DNA of 64,000 nt, taken from Streptomyces sp. BHT-5-2. Lineage in GTDB: Bacteria > Actinomycetota > Actinomycetes > Streptomycetales > Streptomycetaceae. Numbering within the stretch: the stretch's first letter is position 1; each line of letters begins with the position of its first letter. The stretch covers positions 4,836,001 to 4,900,000 of the forward strand of contig NZ_CP081496.1 of NCBI RefSeq assembly GCF_019774615.1, read 5' to 3'. The notes under the pieces were generated by a model that saw only the letters and a list, made by a program, of their open reading frames with translations, ran no database searches and was not told the DNA's origin. A program made the translations under genes and the position numbers. Below, piece by piece: positions 1 through 8,387 of the stretch.

Positions 1-783
1 GCTCCCTGGCACGCCGCGGAGCGGGTCGCCGAGCGGTACTCCGCGGGCCGGATCCTCCTCGCCGGCGACGCCGCCCACGAGATGTCCCCGACGGGCGCGT
101 TCGGCTCCAACACCGGCATCCAGGACGCGCACAACCTCGCCTGGAAGCTCGCCGCGGTCCTCGACGGCTCCGCGGACCCCGCGCTGCTGGACACCTACGA
201 GGAGGAGCGCCGGCCGGTGGCCGAGGTGACCAGCGCCCGCGCCTCGGCCCGCTCCGCCGAGCACAGCCACCCCGGCTACGACCCGGGCCCCGGGGGCGGC
301 GGCCGGCAGCGCGGGGTGCTGACCGTCGCGCTCGGCTACTGCTATCCGCGCGGCGCGGTCATCGGCGCCGACCCCGAACTCCCGGTCGTTCCCGAGCGGA
401 TGCGGCTGACCGGCGAGCCGGGCACCCGGGCTCCGCACCTGTGGGTGCACGCGGACGGCGAGCGGCGCTCCACGCTGGACCTCTACGAGCGGTCGTTCGT
501 CCTGCTGACCGGCACCGAGGACGGCAAGATCTGGCGCGCCGCGGCGGAGGCCGCCGCAGCGCACTGGACGGCCCGGCTGGACCACTACCGCGTGGGCACC
601 GACGCCGACGCCGACCTGGTCCCGGAGGGCGGCACCGACTGGGCCGAGGTGCACGGGACGGCGCCGGAGGGCGCGGTGCTGGTGCGGCCGGACGGCTTCG
701 TGGGGTGGCGCGCGGAGGGACGCGTCGCCGACCCGGAGGGCGCGCTGCGCGAGGTGCTCGGCGGCCTGCTCCGCCGGGCCTGA
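1..783 (+). CDS. FAD-dependent aromatic-ring monooxygenase, 3' part
   Basis: The gene enters from the left edge, so its start and N-terminal FAD-binding fold are outside the window. The first visible residues read GRILLAGDAAHEMSPTGAFG, the second FAD-contacting GD motif of class A flavoprotein hydroxylases (PheA/TetX/RdmE group). It is followed by the conserved N-T-G-I-Q-D-A-x-N-L-x-W-K-L segment. The rest resembles the thioredoxin-like C-terminal domain of phenol-hydroxylase-type enzymes. The expected reaction is NADPH-dependent hydroxylation of an aromatic or polyketide substrate; the substrate cannot be inferred. A strong hairpin follows the stop. Confidence 0.9.
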   Translation, partial: APWHAAERVAERYSAGRILLAGDAAHEMSPTGAFGSNTGIQDAHNLAWKLAAVLDGSADPALLDTYEEERRPVAEVTSARASARSAEHSHPGYDPGPGGGGRQRGVLTVALGYCYPRGAVIGADPELPVVPERMRLTGEPGTRAPHLWVHADGERRSTLDLYERSFVLLTGTEDGKIWRAAAEAAAAHWTARLDHYRVGTDADADLVPEGGTDWAEVHGTAPEGAVLVRPDGFVGWRAEGRVADPEGALREVLGGLLRRA

Positions 784-786
784 GCC

Positions 787-822
787 GACCGGCCCGAACC
801 GACCGGGGCGGCCGGGCCGGTC
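787..822 (+). terminator. Hairpin terminator after the monooxygenase
   Basis: A perfect 10-bp stem (GACCGGCCCG pairing with CGGGCCGGTC) around a 16-nt loop begins 3 bp after the stop codon. There is no U-tract, as is usual in Streptomyces. Confidence 0.5.
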
Positions 823-983
823 CACGGACGGCAGCGCGCCGGGGGGCCGGCGAGCGGTCGCCCCCGTCCACCACCGACCATCGCGCACACATCTCCCGCC
901 CTCTGGAACGTATCTTCTGACCGTCACCGCCGCAGGGGTCATCTGGCGCGTGACCGGCCCCGTGCCGCAACTCCCAAGGCGAT

Positions 984-1307
984 GTGGTGTTGAGTCCGGG
1001 CATGGACGCCAAGAAGACCGCGGGGCCTTCCTTGCACCGCATCTCGCTGCCGCACCAGCCGCCCCGGCTGCCGCCGCCCGCCGCCCGGCGGTCCGCCGAG
1101 GAGGACACGCCGATCTTCGACCAGCTGCTCAGGGAGTGGCGGGCCGGCGAGCTGCGGCCGGCGGTCACCTGGCCGGTCGACGATCCGGGGAAGATCAGGC
1201 CGGGCACGGTTGTTGGGGGCGATGACGGATGTCCCCGTCCACGGAACCGCATTGAGGAGCCCGAGCATGAGCCTGTACGACATCCCGCTGCGCACCCTGA
1301 CCGGTGA
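984..1307 (+). CDS. Possible small hypothetical protein
   Basis: A 107-codon frame opens with GTG after a weak AAGG and could also start at the ATG at 1002. It contains the acidic/amphipathic stretch TPIFDQLLREWRAGEL, which is more protein-like than its surroundings. The C-terminal part runs through the ribosome site and first 40 bases of the glutathione peroxidase gene, which argues against the full frame. I do not recognise a family. It may be a small Streptomyces-specific protein or a chance frame. Confidence 0.3.
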   Translation: MVLSPGMDAKKTAGPSLHRISLPHQPPRLPPPAARRSAEEDTPIFDQLLREWRAGELRPAVTWPVDDPGKIRPGTVVGGDDGCPRPRNRIEEPEHEPVRHPAAHPDR

Positions 1308-1755
1308 GCCCGCCTCCCTCGCCGACTACGAAGGCAAGGCGTTGCTGGTGGTGAACGTGGCGTCCAAGTGCGGGCTGACCCCGCAGTACACGGGGCTGGA
1401 GCGGCTCCAGCAGCTGTTCGCCGACCGTGGTTTCAGCGTTCTGGGCTTCCCCAGCAACCAGTTCGCGGGCCAGGAACCGGGCACGGCCGAGGAGATCGCG
1501 ACGTTCTGCTCGACGACGTACGGCGTCAGCTTCCCGCTGTTCGAGAAGACCGACGTCAACGGCGCGGACCGGCACCCGCTGTACGCCGAACTCACCGCCA
1601 CCCCGGATGCCGAGGGCACGGCCGGCGACGTCCAGTGGAACTTCGAGAAGTTCCTCATCGACCACACCGGCACGGTGGCCGCCCGCTTCCGCCCGCGCAC
1701 GGAGCCGGAGGCGGCGGAGCTGGTGGCGGCAATCGAGGCAGCACTGCCGGCCTGA
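1267..1755 (+). CDS. Glutathione peroxidase-family thiol peroxidase
   Basis: This 162-residue protein has the hallmark blocks of the family: SKCGLTPQY with the peroxidatic cysteine (Cys, not selenocysteine), GFPSNQFAGQEPGT with the catalytic Gln, and WNFEKFLID with the catalytic Trp-Asn. It should reduce hydroperoxides, in actinobacteria probably with thioredoxin rather than glutathione as donor. The ATG at 1267 is preceded by GAGGAG at about 8 bp and gives the normal family N-terminus, so I prefer it over an upstream in-frame start. A perfect 12-bp hairpin follows the gene. Confidence 0.93.
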   Translation: MSLYDIPLRTLTGEPASLADYEGKALLVVNVASKCGLTPQYTGLERLQQLFADRGFSVLGFPSNQFAGQEPGTAEEIATFCSTTYGVSFPLFEKTDVNGADRHPLYAELTATPDAEGTAGDVQWNFEKFLIDHTGTVAARFRPRTEPEAAELVAAIEAALPA

Positions 1756-1774
1756 TCCGCGGCGTCCCGGCGGC

Positions 1775-1807
1775 GGGCCCGGCCGGTGCGCGGCGCCGGC
1801 CGGGCCC
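1775..1807. terminator. Bidirectional hairpin terminator
   Basis: A perfect 12-bp GC stem (GGGCCCGGCCGG and its complement) with a 9-nt loop lies between the convergent peroxidase and CPBP protease genes, so it can serve both. Confidence 0.6.
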
Positions 1808-1896
1808 GGGCGACTGTGCGGCCGTCCCTGGTCAGGCGTAGCTGCCGCCCCGATCCGGGGGCTGCCCGGTCCAGCCTGCGAACCGCAGTACGGCCG

Positions 1897-2712
1897 TCAC
1901 GGTACGAGGTTCAGCAGGAGGGCGATGGTCCCGAACGTCTGCAGGACGAAGGTCGTGCCGGCGTGCATCCCGATCGACACCCGAAGATCCTGCTTCCGCC
2001 AGGCGAACCAGGGCCCCGGGAGAAAGAAGATCACCCGGGACAGGAACACCCATGGCGTCCACAGGTGGTAGAGCGAGAACAGCACCGTGCTGACCACCGG
2101 CGCCCACCGGCCCAGTCGGGACAGGCGGGCCATCAGAAAGCCGCGGAAGTAGAGCTCCTCGATGACCGGGAAGGACAGCCCGGTCAGCGGAATGCACACC
2201 GCCAGCGCGGTCAGCATGACCGAGTGCGGGTATCCGGCGAGGACGTCGGTGACGCCACCGCCCGCACCCTCGAAGGGAACCCACCGAAACAGCGACCGGT
2301 AGAAGAAGTTGTCCATGGGGGTGAGGAGGGATGACACCGCCAGGAACCAGAGGATCAGGGGGAGGACGAGGGCCACGAGCTTCCGGCGCGGGATCGGCTC
2401 GTCCAGGTAGTGCACCACTCCGCGCAGCGAGAACCCGCCGTTGCGCCGGCGGCCCAGCCACAGCAGCAGGCCGAGCTCGAACGGCACGAGCGCCAGCAGC
2501 ATGGCGACCGCCCAGCCCAGGAACGGCGGATATCCGAGGGACTTGACCAGTGGTTCGGCGACGAGCAGGTAGACGGCGACGATCAGCGCTCCGGGGGCGA
2601 AGTGCAGCGCGATGGAGAGTGGCAGCGAGTGGCGGTCGGCCAGCAACCGCTCGGCGATTCGGCTCGGTCGGGCGCCTGCTGTCGTGGACAGGGGCTTCCG
2701 TATGGTTTCCAT
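1897..2712 (-). CDS. CPBP-family intramembrane metalloprotease
   Basis: This multi-pass membrane protein has the three motifs of the CPBP/Abi (type II CAAX protease-like) family: EELYFRG (the EExxxR glutamates), FSLYHL (FxxxH), and a third polar helix with GMHAGTT. They lie in the C-terminal half after four or five hydrophobic segments. Relatives cleave membrane-associated substrates; the natural substrate is unknown here. I chose the ATG at 2712 (271 residues). A GTG at 2742 in the same frame is possible, and neither has a clear ribosome site. The gene stands alone and converges on the peroxidase gene. Confidence 0.85.
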   Translation of the reverse strand: METIRKPLSTTAGARPSRIAERLLADRHSLPLSIALHFAPGALIVAVYLLVAEPLVKSLGYPPFLGWAVAMLLALVPFELGLLLWLGRRRNGGFSLRGVVHYLDEPIPRRKLVALVLPLILWFLAVSSLLTPMDNFFYRSLFRWVPFEGAGGGVTDVLAGYPHSVMLTALAVCIPLTGLSFPVIEELYFRGFLMARLSRLGRWAPVVSTVLFSLYHLWTPWVFLSRVIFFLPGPWFAWRKQDLRVSIGMHAGTTFVLQTFGTIALLLNLVP

Positions 2713-2908
2713 GCAGGGGACGATCGTCCGGTCCGTGGACACAGCGCTGACGTGGCGCTGACATGGCGTCTAAATGGCACACCGACGGACCGACAGTGCA
2801 GGGCGGCGGTGCGGCCGGCCCGATGTCCTCCTTGCGGGCGAATTAGACTGGCCGCAGCCGTATCGTTTCGCCTCGTTTCCGCGCTGCGCCGAACCAGAAG
2901 CCGTCTTC

Positions 2909-4495
2909 ATGCCGCCTGCGTCGCCGTCCCCCGAGCCCACCGACCCGCATGCCGGGGCCGGGGTCGAGGGCTCGGCGGCGGAGCTCGCCGAGCGGACCGC
3001 GCAGAGCCTGCGGCATCTGGCCGGCGGTCCGCTGTCCCGGCTGCCGCAGCTGCTGGAGGCGATGGTCGCGATCGGCTCCGACCTGGACGTGCACCGGGTG
3101 CTGCACCGGATCGCCGAGACCGCCGCGTCGCTGACCGGCGCCCGTTACGCGGCCGTGGAGGTGCTGGACGAGGACGGCGAGGGGCTGCGCGACCTGATCA
3201 CCCACGGCAGCCCGCCCAAGGGCCGGCCGGCCGCCCCGTTCGCCCTCCGGGTGCCGATCAAGGTGCAGGGCGAGCTGTTCGGGAGCGTCTTCCTGGCCGG
3301 GAAGGTGGACGGCGTGGCGGCGGGGGCCGCTGCGCGCGACGGGCGGTTCGGCGAGGTCGACCTCCAGCTGGTGCGGGTGCTGGCGACCGAGGCCGGGATC
3401 GCCATGGGCAACGCCCGGATGCATGCCGCGGCCCGGCAGCGCAGGCGCTGGATCGACGGCGCGGCGTCGGTGACCACGGCACTGCTGGCCGGGCCGGAGA
3501 CCGGTTCCACGACCGAGCACGCGCTGACGGTGGTCGCCGAGAAGGGCCGGGAGCTGGCCGAGGCGGCGACCGGGGCGGTGCTGCTGCCGCAGCCGGACGG
3601 CGCGATGGAGGTGGTGGCGATCTCCACGGAGCTGCCCGAGCCCGTGCGCGCGGAGGCGTACGGGGGCACGATCCCGCCGGAGAGCCCGGTGCTGCACCGG
3701 ATCCACGCCGGGCTGGCGGTCTTCTCCGACGACTTCGCCGGCGATCCGCGTTCGATCTCCCCGCTGTCGCGCCACTACGGGCCGACGATGCTGCTGCCGT
3801 TGCGCAGCAGCGGCCGGGTGCTGGGCGCGCTGGCCCTGTGCCGGGCGTCCGGCGGGCCCCGCTTCACGCATATGGAGCGGACGCTGGGCGCTCAGTTCGC
3901 GTCCCAGGCGGCGCTGGCGCTGGTCCTGGCCGACCGCCACCGCGACCGGGAGCGGCTCGCGGTCTACGAGGACCGGGACCGGATCGCCCGGGATCTGCAC
4001 GACCTGGTGATCCAGCGGCTGTTCGCCACCGGGATGCTGCTGGAGAGCGCCCAGCGCACGGCCGAACTCCCGGAGGTCAAGGAGGACATGGGGCGGGCGG
4101 TGGACGAGCTGGACGCCACGATCCAGGAGATCCGTACCGCGATCATCGCGCTCCAGCAGGGGCCGCCGGAGGCGCCGGCCGGGCCGCGCACCCGGATCCT
4201 GCGGGAGGCCGGCGCGGCCACGGCGGTGCTGGGCGCCCGGCCGTCGGTGCAGTTCGTCGGGCCGGTGGACGCGCGGGTCGGTGCGGAATGCGCCCGGGAG
4301 CTGGTGGCGGCAGTCGGGCGGGCGTTGGCGGAGGTGGCGCGGACGGCGACCTCGGCGCGGGTCGTCGTGGACGCGACCGCCGTCCTGGCCGACGGCCGGG
4401 AGGTGGTGCGGATGACGGTGACCGGTGAGGGCGGCGGGGAGAGCACGGAGGGTCCGGCCGGGCCGGTGGTCTGGGAGCGGCCCCTTCAGCCGTAG
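2909..4495 (+). CDS. GAF-domain sensor histidine kinase (DevS/NarL-type) with degenerate ATPase domain
   Basis: The 528-residue protein has two GAF-like domains (about 45-170 and 190-345) followed by a HisKA_3 dimerisation box RDRIARDLHDLVIQRLF with the phospho-acceptor His at about residue 364. This is the layout of DevS/DosT-like soluble sensors. The C-terminal HATPase is short and unusual. Where an N-box asparagine is expected (ALxNVxRHA) it reads ALAEVARTA, and the glycine-rich G-box is only GEGGGES. ATP binding may therefore be lost. No response regulator is adjacent. The ATG at 2909 removes a poor N-terminal extension; a start further upstream is possible. Confidence 0.85.
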   Translation: MPPASPSPEPTDPHAGAGVEGSAAELAERTAQSLRHLAGGPLSRLPQLLEAMVAIGSDLDVHRVLHRIAETAASLTGARYAAVEVLDEDGEGLRDLITHGSPPKGRPAAPFALRVPIKVQGELFGSVFLAGKVDGVAAGAAARDGRFGEVDLQLVRVLATEAGIAMGNARMHAAARQRRRWIDGAASVTTALLAGPETGSTTEHALTVVAEKGRELAEAATGAVLLPQPDGAMEVVAISTELPEPVRAEAYGGTIPPESPVLHRIHAGLAVFSDDFAGDPRSISPLSRHYGPTMLLPLRSSGRVLGALALCRASGGPRFTHMERTLGAQFASQAALALVLADRHRDRERLAVYEDRDRIARDLHDLVIQRLFATGMLLESAQRTAELPEVKEDMGRAVDELDATIQEIRTAIIALQQGPPEAPAGPRTRILREAGAATAVLGARPSVQFVGPVDARVGAECARELVAAVGRALAEVARTATSARVVVDATAVLADGREVVRMTVTGEGGGESTEGPAGPVVWERPLQP

Positions 4496-4611
4496 GGCCG
4501 GGGCCCGGGCGCGGCACGGGGGCGAGGCGGTGGCGGGCGTGGCGGTGTGGCCCGGTTGCGGGGACGGGCGCGGTCCGATCGTCCCCCCGGGGTGACGGTG
4601 ATCGGAATCCC

Positions 4612-4642
4612 TTGACCTAAAGATTGGTTGAGGTTCTAGGTT
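4612..4642 (+). promoter_or_regulatory. SoxR/MerR-type promoter of the ABC exporter
   Basis: A -35 TTGACC (4612-4617) and -10 TAGGTT (4637-4642) are separated by 19 bp, the long spacer typical of MerR-family activated promoters. Between them lies ACCTAAA-N6-TTGAGGT (4615-4634), an inverted repeat matching the SoxR box CCTCAA-N6-TTGAGG at all but one position. Its offset from the -35 and -10 is the same as in the E. coli soxS promoter. I infer activation by SoxR or a close MerR relative. Confidence 0.7.
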
Positions 4643-4700
4643 CTTTCGTGTCGCCGGTGCTCACGGCGATCCCGTGACGACCGGCAAACAGGAGGCCGCG

Positions 4701-6605
4701 ATGGACATGGAAGTCACCGCCTGGCATTCGCTGCACAGCACGATGAACGCCCAGCGGGGCAGGCACCGCTTCTCCAGGGGGACGCTGCGCCGGATCGCGG
4801 GCTTCGCCCGACCGCGCCGCCGGATGCTGGTGTGGTTCCTGGTGCTGAGCACCGTCACCGCGGTGCTCGCGGTGGCCACCCCGCTGCTCGCCGGGCGGGT
4901 GGTGGACGCGATCGTCGGCGGCCGGTCGGCCGGGCTCGTCGTGGAACTGTCCGGACTGATCGCGGCCATCGCGCTGGCCGAGGCGGGGCTGGGGCTGCTG
5001 ACCCGCTGGCTGTCGGCGAGCATCGGCGAGGGCCTCATCCTGGACCTGCGCACCACCGTCTACGACCACGTCCAGCGGATGCCGATCGCCTTCTTCACCC
5101 GCACCCGCACCGGGGCCCTGGTCAGCCGCCTCAACAACGATGTGATCGGCGCCCAGCGGGCGTTCAGCGACACCCTCTCCGGAGTCGTCAGCAACATCGT
5201 CACCCTGCTGCTCACGCTCGGCGTGATGCTCAGCCTGTCCTGGCAGATCACGCTGATCGCGCTGGTGCTGCTGCCGGTGTTCGTGCTGCCCGCCCGGCTG
5301 GTCGGCCGGCGGCTGGCGGCACTGCGGCGGGAGGGCGCCGACCACAACGCCGCGATGGGCACCCAGATGACCGAGCGGTTCTCCGCGCCCGGCGCCACCC
5401 TGGTGAAGCTGATGGGCCGGCCGTCCCGCGAGTCCGCCGAGTTCGCCGCCCGGGCCCGCCGGGTGCGCGACATCGGCGTCCGCTCGGCGATGGTGCAGAC
5501 GTACTTCGTCACCGCGCTCACCCTCGTCTCCGCGCTGGCGCTGGCCGTGGTCTACGGGCTGGGCGGCTTCCTGGCGCTGCGCGGGCAGTTGGAGGCGGGC
5601 TCGATCGTCTCGCTGGCCCTGCTGCTCACCCGGCTCTACGCCCCGCTGACCGCCCTGTCCGGCGCGCACATCGAGGTGATGAGCGCGCTGGTCAGCTTCG
5701 AGCGGGTCTTCGAGGTGCTGGACCTGGAGCCGCTGATCACCGAGCGGCCGGACGCCCGGACGGTGCCGGCGGGCCCGGTGTCGGTGGAGTTCGACGCGGT
5801 GCGCTTCGGCTACCCGTCCGCCGACAAGGTGTCACTGGCCTCCCTGGAGGAGGTCGCCACCCTCGACACCCGGGGCGGCGAGGAGGTCCTGCACGACGTC
5901 TCCTTCCGCGCCGAGCCGGGCCAGATGGTCGCCCTGGTCGGCTCCTCGGGGGCCGGCAAGTCCACCATCGCCCAGCTGCTGCCGCGGCTGTACGACGCGG
6001 ATTCCGGTGCGGTGCGGCTGGCCGGCGTCGACGTCCGCGAGCTGACCGCCGCCTCGCTGCGGGACACCCTGGGCATGGTCACCCAGGACGGCCATCTCTT
6101 CCACGACTCCATCCGGGAGAACCTGCTGCTGGCCAACCCCGAGGCGGCGGAGGAAGAGCTGTGGGACGCGCTGCGCCGGGCCCGCCTGGACGAGCTGATC
6201 GCCGGCCTGCCCGACGGTCTGGACACCGTCGTCGGCGAACGCGGCTACCGCCTGTCCGGCGGCGAACGGCAGCGGCTGACCATCGCCCGGCTGCTGCTGG
6301 CCCACCCCCGGGTGGTGATCCTGGACGAGGCCACCGCCCATCTCGACAACACCTCGGAGGCGGCCGTCCAGGAAGCGCTCACCGAGGCGCTGGACGGGCG
6401 GACCGCGCTGGTCATCGCCCACCGGTTGTCGACCGTGCGGGCCGCCGACCTGATCCTCGTCGTCGAGGGCGGCCGGATCGTCGAGCGGGGGACGCACGAG
6501 ACGCTGCTGGCGAGCGGCGGCCGGTACGCCGAGCTGTACCGGACCCAGTTCGCCGCCGCGGACGCCGAGCCGGAGCCGGCCCCCGTCCCCTCGCTGGTGA
6601 ACTGA
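4701..6605 (+). CDS. ABC exporter half-transporter (membrane domain fused to ATPase)
   Basis: This 634-residue protein has an ABC type 1 membrane domain (six hydrophobic helices, about residues 30-340) and an ATPase domain. The ATPase has Walker A GSSGAGKST near residue 414, signature LSGGERQRL near 518 and Walker B VVILDEATAHLD near 540. It should work as a homodimer or heterodimer exporting hydrophobic compounds. The ATG at 4701 follows AGGAGG by 6 bp, which decides the start. The SoxR-type promoter upstream suggests induction by redox-active molecules. SoxR regulons of Streptomyces are known to include an ABC transporter, so export of an endogenous redox-active metabolite is plausible. Confidence 0.93.
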   Translation: MDMEVTAWHSLHSTMNAQRGRHRFSRGTLRRIAGFARPRRRMLVWFLVLSTVTAVLAVATPLLAGRVVDAIVGGRSAGLVVELSGLIAAIALAEAGLGLLTRWLSASIGEGLILDLRTTVYDHVQRMPIAFFTRTRTGALVSRLNNDVIGAQRAFSDTLSGVVSNIVTLLLTLGVMLSLSWQITLIALVLLPVFVLPARLVGRRLAALRREGADHNAAMGTQMTERFSAPGATLVKLMGRPSRESAEFAARARRVRDIGVRSAMVQTYFVTALTLVSALALAVVYGLGGFLALRGQLEAGSIVSLALLLTRLYAPLTALSGAHIEVMSALVSFERVFEVLDLEPLITERPDARTVPAGPVSVEFDAVRFGYPSADKVSLASLEEVATLDTRGGEEVLHDVSFRAEPGQMVALVGSSGAGKSTIAQLLPRLYDADSGAVRLAGVDVRELTAASLRDTLGMVTQDGHLFHDSIRENLLLANPEAAEEELWDALRRARLDELIAGLPDGLDTVVGERGYRLSGGERQRLTIARLLLAHPRVVILDEATAHLDNTSEAAVQEALTEALDGRTALVIAHRLSTVRAADLILVVEGGRIVERGTHETLLASGGRYAELYRTQFAAADAEPEPAPVPSLVN

Positions 6606-6642
6606 CGACGGCGGCCACCGGACAAGGCAAGACGGACGAGAA

Positions 6643-6666
6643 GCCCTCGCCCCTTGGGGCGGGGGC
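6643..6666 (+). terminator. Hairpin terminator after the ABC exporter
   Basis: GCCCTCGCC and GGGCGGGGGC form a long GC stem closed by a short CTTG-like loop, 37 bp after the stop codon. Confidence 0.5.
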
Positions 6667-6809
6667 CTCGGCGCACCCTCGACCGGAGCGGCGATCCGGG
6701 TGCACGAGAAGTGGCGGAAGCCGGGGAGGGCTGACAACCCTTGAGCGTGGCAAGAGATATCGACGGGACGTACCGGACGTTGGGCCAGGCACGGCGACAG
6801 GGAGCCCGT

Positions 6810-8387
6810 ATGGACATACCGCTCGGCCACCGGACACGGGAGGCCGGATCCCTCTGGATCCGCGGCCCGGCCGCCGCGCTCGCCGGCGCGCTGCCCGCCC
6901 TCGCCTTCCCGGCGCCGTCCTGGTGGTGGCTGGCGTACGGGGCGCTGGTGCCGTGGCTGCTGCTGGTGCGTTCGGCGCGGACCGCCCGGCGGGCGGCGGT
7001 GTACGGGTGGCTGGGCGGCGCCGGCTTCATGCTGGCGGTGCACCACTGGCTGCTGCCGAGCCTGCATGTCTTCATCCTGGTGCTGGCGCTGCTGCTGGGT
7101 GCGCTGTGGGCACCCTGGGGGATGCTGGTGCGGGCGCTGCTGGGCGGGGCGTCGTCCGTCGGGCGGGCCGCCGCCGCGCTGGTGCTGGTGCCGTCCGGCT
7201 GGCTGATGGTCGAACTGGTCCGTTCCTGGGAGTACTTGGGCGGTCCGTGGGGACTGCTGGGCGCCAGCCAGTGGCAGGTGCCGCCCGCGCTGCGGCTGGC
7301 GTCGCTCGGCGGGGTGTGGCTGCTGAGCCTGCTGATCGTGGCGGTGAACACCGCGCTGGCCGGGCTGATCGCCGTCCCCGCGGCCCGCGCGCCGGCCGTC
7401 GCGGGCCTGCTGGTGTGCGCGCTGGCCGGCACCGCGGCCTGGCTGTGGGCGCCGCTCCCCCGGCGCGCCGGGACGGTGCGGATCGCGGTCGTCCAGCCGG
7501 GCCCCGGTGGTACGCCCGCCCAGCGGCTAGCCCGCAGCGAGGCGCTCACCGGCGCGCTGGCCGGCCGCGGGACGCGCTTGGTCGTCTGGGGCGAGAGCAG
7601 CCTCTACCAGGACCCGGCCGACCATCCGGCGCTCGCCGCCCGGCTGGCCGCGCTGTCCCGGCACACCGGCGCCGACCTGCTGGTGAACGCCGACGCGCCG
7701 GGCCGCGCGGGCACCGGGATCTCCAAGAGCGCGGTGCTGATCGGCCCGACCGGCCCGACCGGCGACCGCTACGCCAAGATGCGGCTGGTGCCGTTCGGCG
7801 AGTACATACCCGCCAGGTCCGTCCTGGGCTGGGCGACGAAGGTGGGCAAGGCCGCCGCCAGCGACCGCCGGCGGGGCACCCACCAGGTGGTGATGGCGCT
7901 GCCCGCCGCGGCCGGACTGCGGGCCGGTCCGCTGGTCTGCTTCGAGACCGCGTTCCCGGACATGAGCCGCCGACTGGCCGCCGACGGCGCGCAGCTGCTG
8001 GTGGCCCAGTCCTCGACCGCGACGTTCCAGGACAGCTGGGCACCGGCCCAGCACGCCTCCCTGGGGGCACTGCGCGCGGCGGAGACCTGGCGCCCGATGG
8101 TGCACGCCACGCTCACCGGCGTCAGCGCGGTGTACGGGCCGCGGGGCGAGCCGGTCGGCGAGCGGCTGGGCACCGACCACAGCACGGCAGCCGTCTACGA
8201 CCTGCCGCTGGCCCGCGGCACCAGCCCGTACACCCGGTGGGGCGACTGGGCGGTCCAGGGGGCGGTCGCCGCGCTGCTCGTCTACGGGGCGATCGAGGCC
8301 AGCCGGGCCGTCCGACGGCGCCGCGCCGAGCGCTCCGCGGGGCCCGGGGCTAGCTCCGGGCGGCGGCCTGTGCGAGCGCCTCGGTGA
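6810..8387 (+). CDS. lnt: Apolipoprotein N-acyltransferase
   Basis: This 525-residue membrane enzyme has about six N-terminal helices, then a nitrilase-fold domain. The catalytic triad is visible: Glu262 in WGESS, Lys323 in YAKMRLVPFGEY and Cys377 in VCFETAFPD, close to E267-K335-C387 of E. coli Lnt. It transfers an acyl chain to the N-terminal cysteine of lipoproteins at the outer face of the cytoplasmic membrane. The ATG at 6810 has GGGAG 6 bp upstream; an upstream TTG in frame lacks a site. Many Streptomyces have two Lnt paralogues. The 3' end overlaps the convergent oxidoreductase gene by 38 bp. Confidence 0.93.
   Translation: MDIPLGHRTREAGSLWIRGPAAALAGALPALAFPAPSWWWLAYGALVPWLLLVRSARTARRAAVYGWLGGAGFMLAVHHWLLPSLHVFILVLALLLGALWAPWGMLVRALLGGASSVGRAAAALVLVPSGWLMVELVRSWEYLGGPWGLLGASQWQVPPALRLASLGGVWLLSLLIVAVNTALAGLIAVPAARAPAVAGLLVCALAGTAAWLWAPLPRRAGTVRIAVVQPGPGGTPAQRLARSEALTGALAGRGTRLVVWGESSLYQDPADHPALAARLAALSRHTGADLLVNADAPGRAGTGISKSAVLIGPTGPTGDRYAKMRLVPFGEYIPARSVLGWATKVGKAAASDRRRGTHQVVMALPAAAGLRAGPLVCFETAFPDMSRRLAADGAQLLVAQSSTATFQDSWAPAQHASLGALRAAETWRPMVHATLTGVSAVYGPRGEPVGERLGTDHSTAAVYDLPLARGTSPYTRWGDWAVQGAVAALLVYGAIEASRAVRRRRAERSAGPGASSGRRPVRAPR

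Noticed and set aside
4832-8353. A very long plus-strand frame across the ABC exporter and lnt
   Set aside because: It is Arg/Gly/Ala-rich without domains and is the shifted frame of two well-supported genes.
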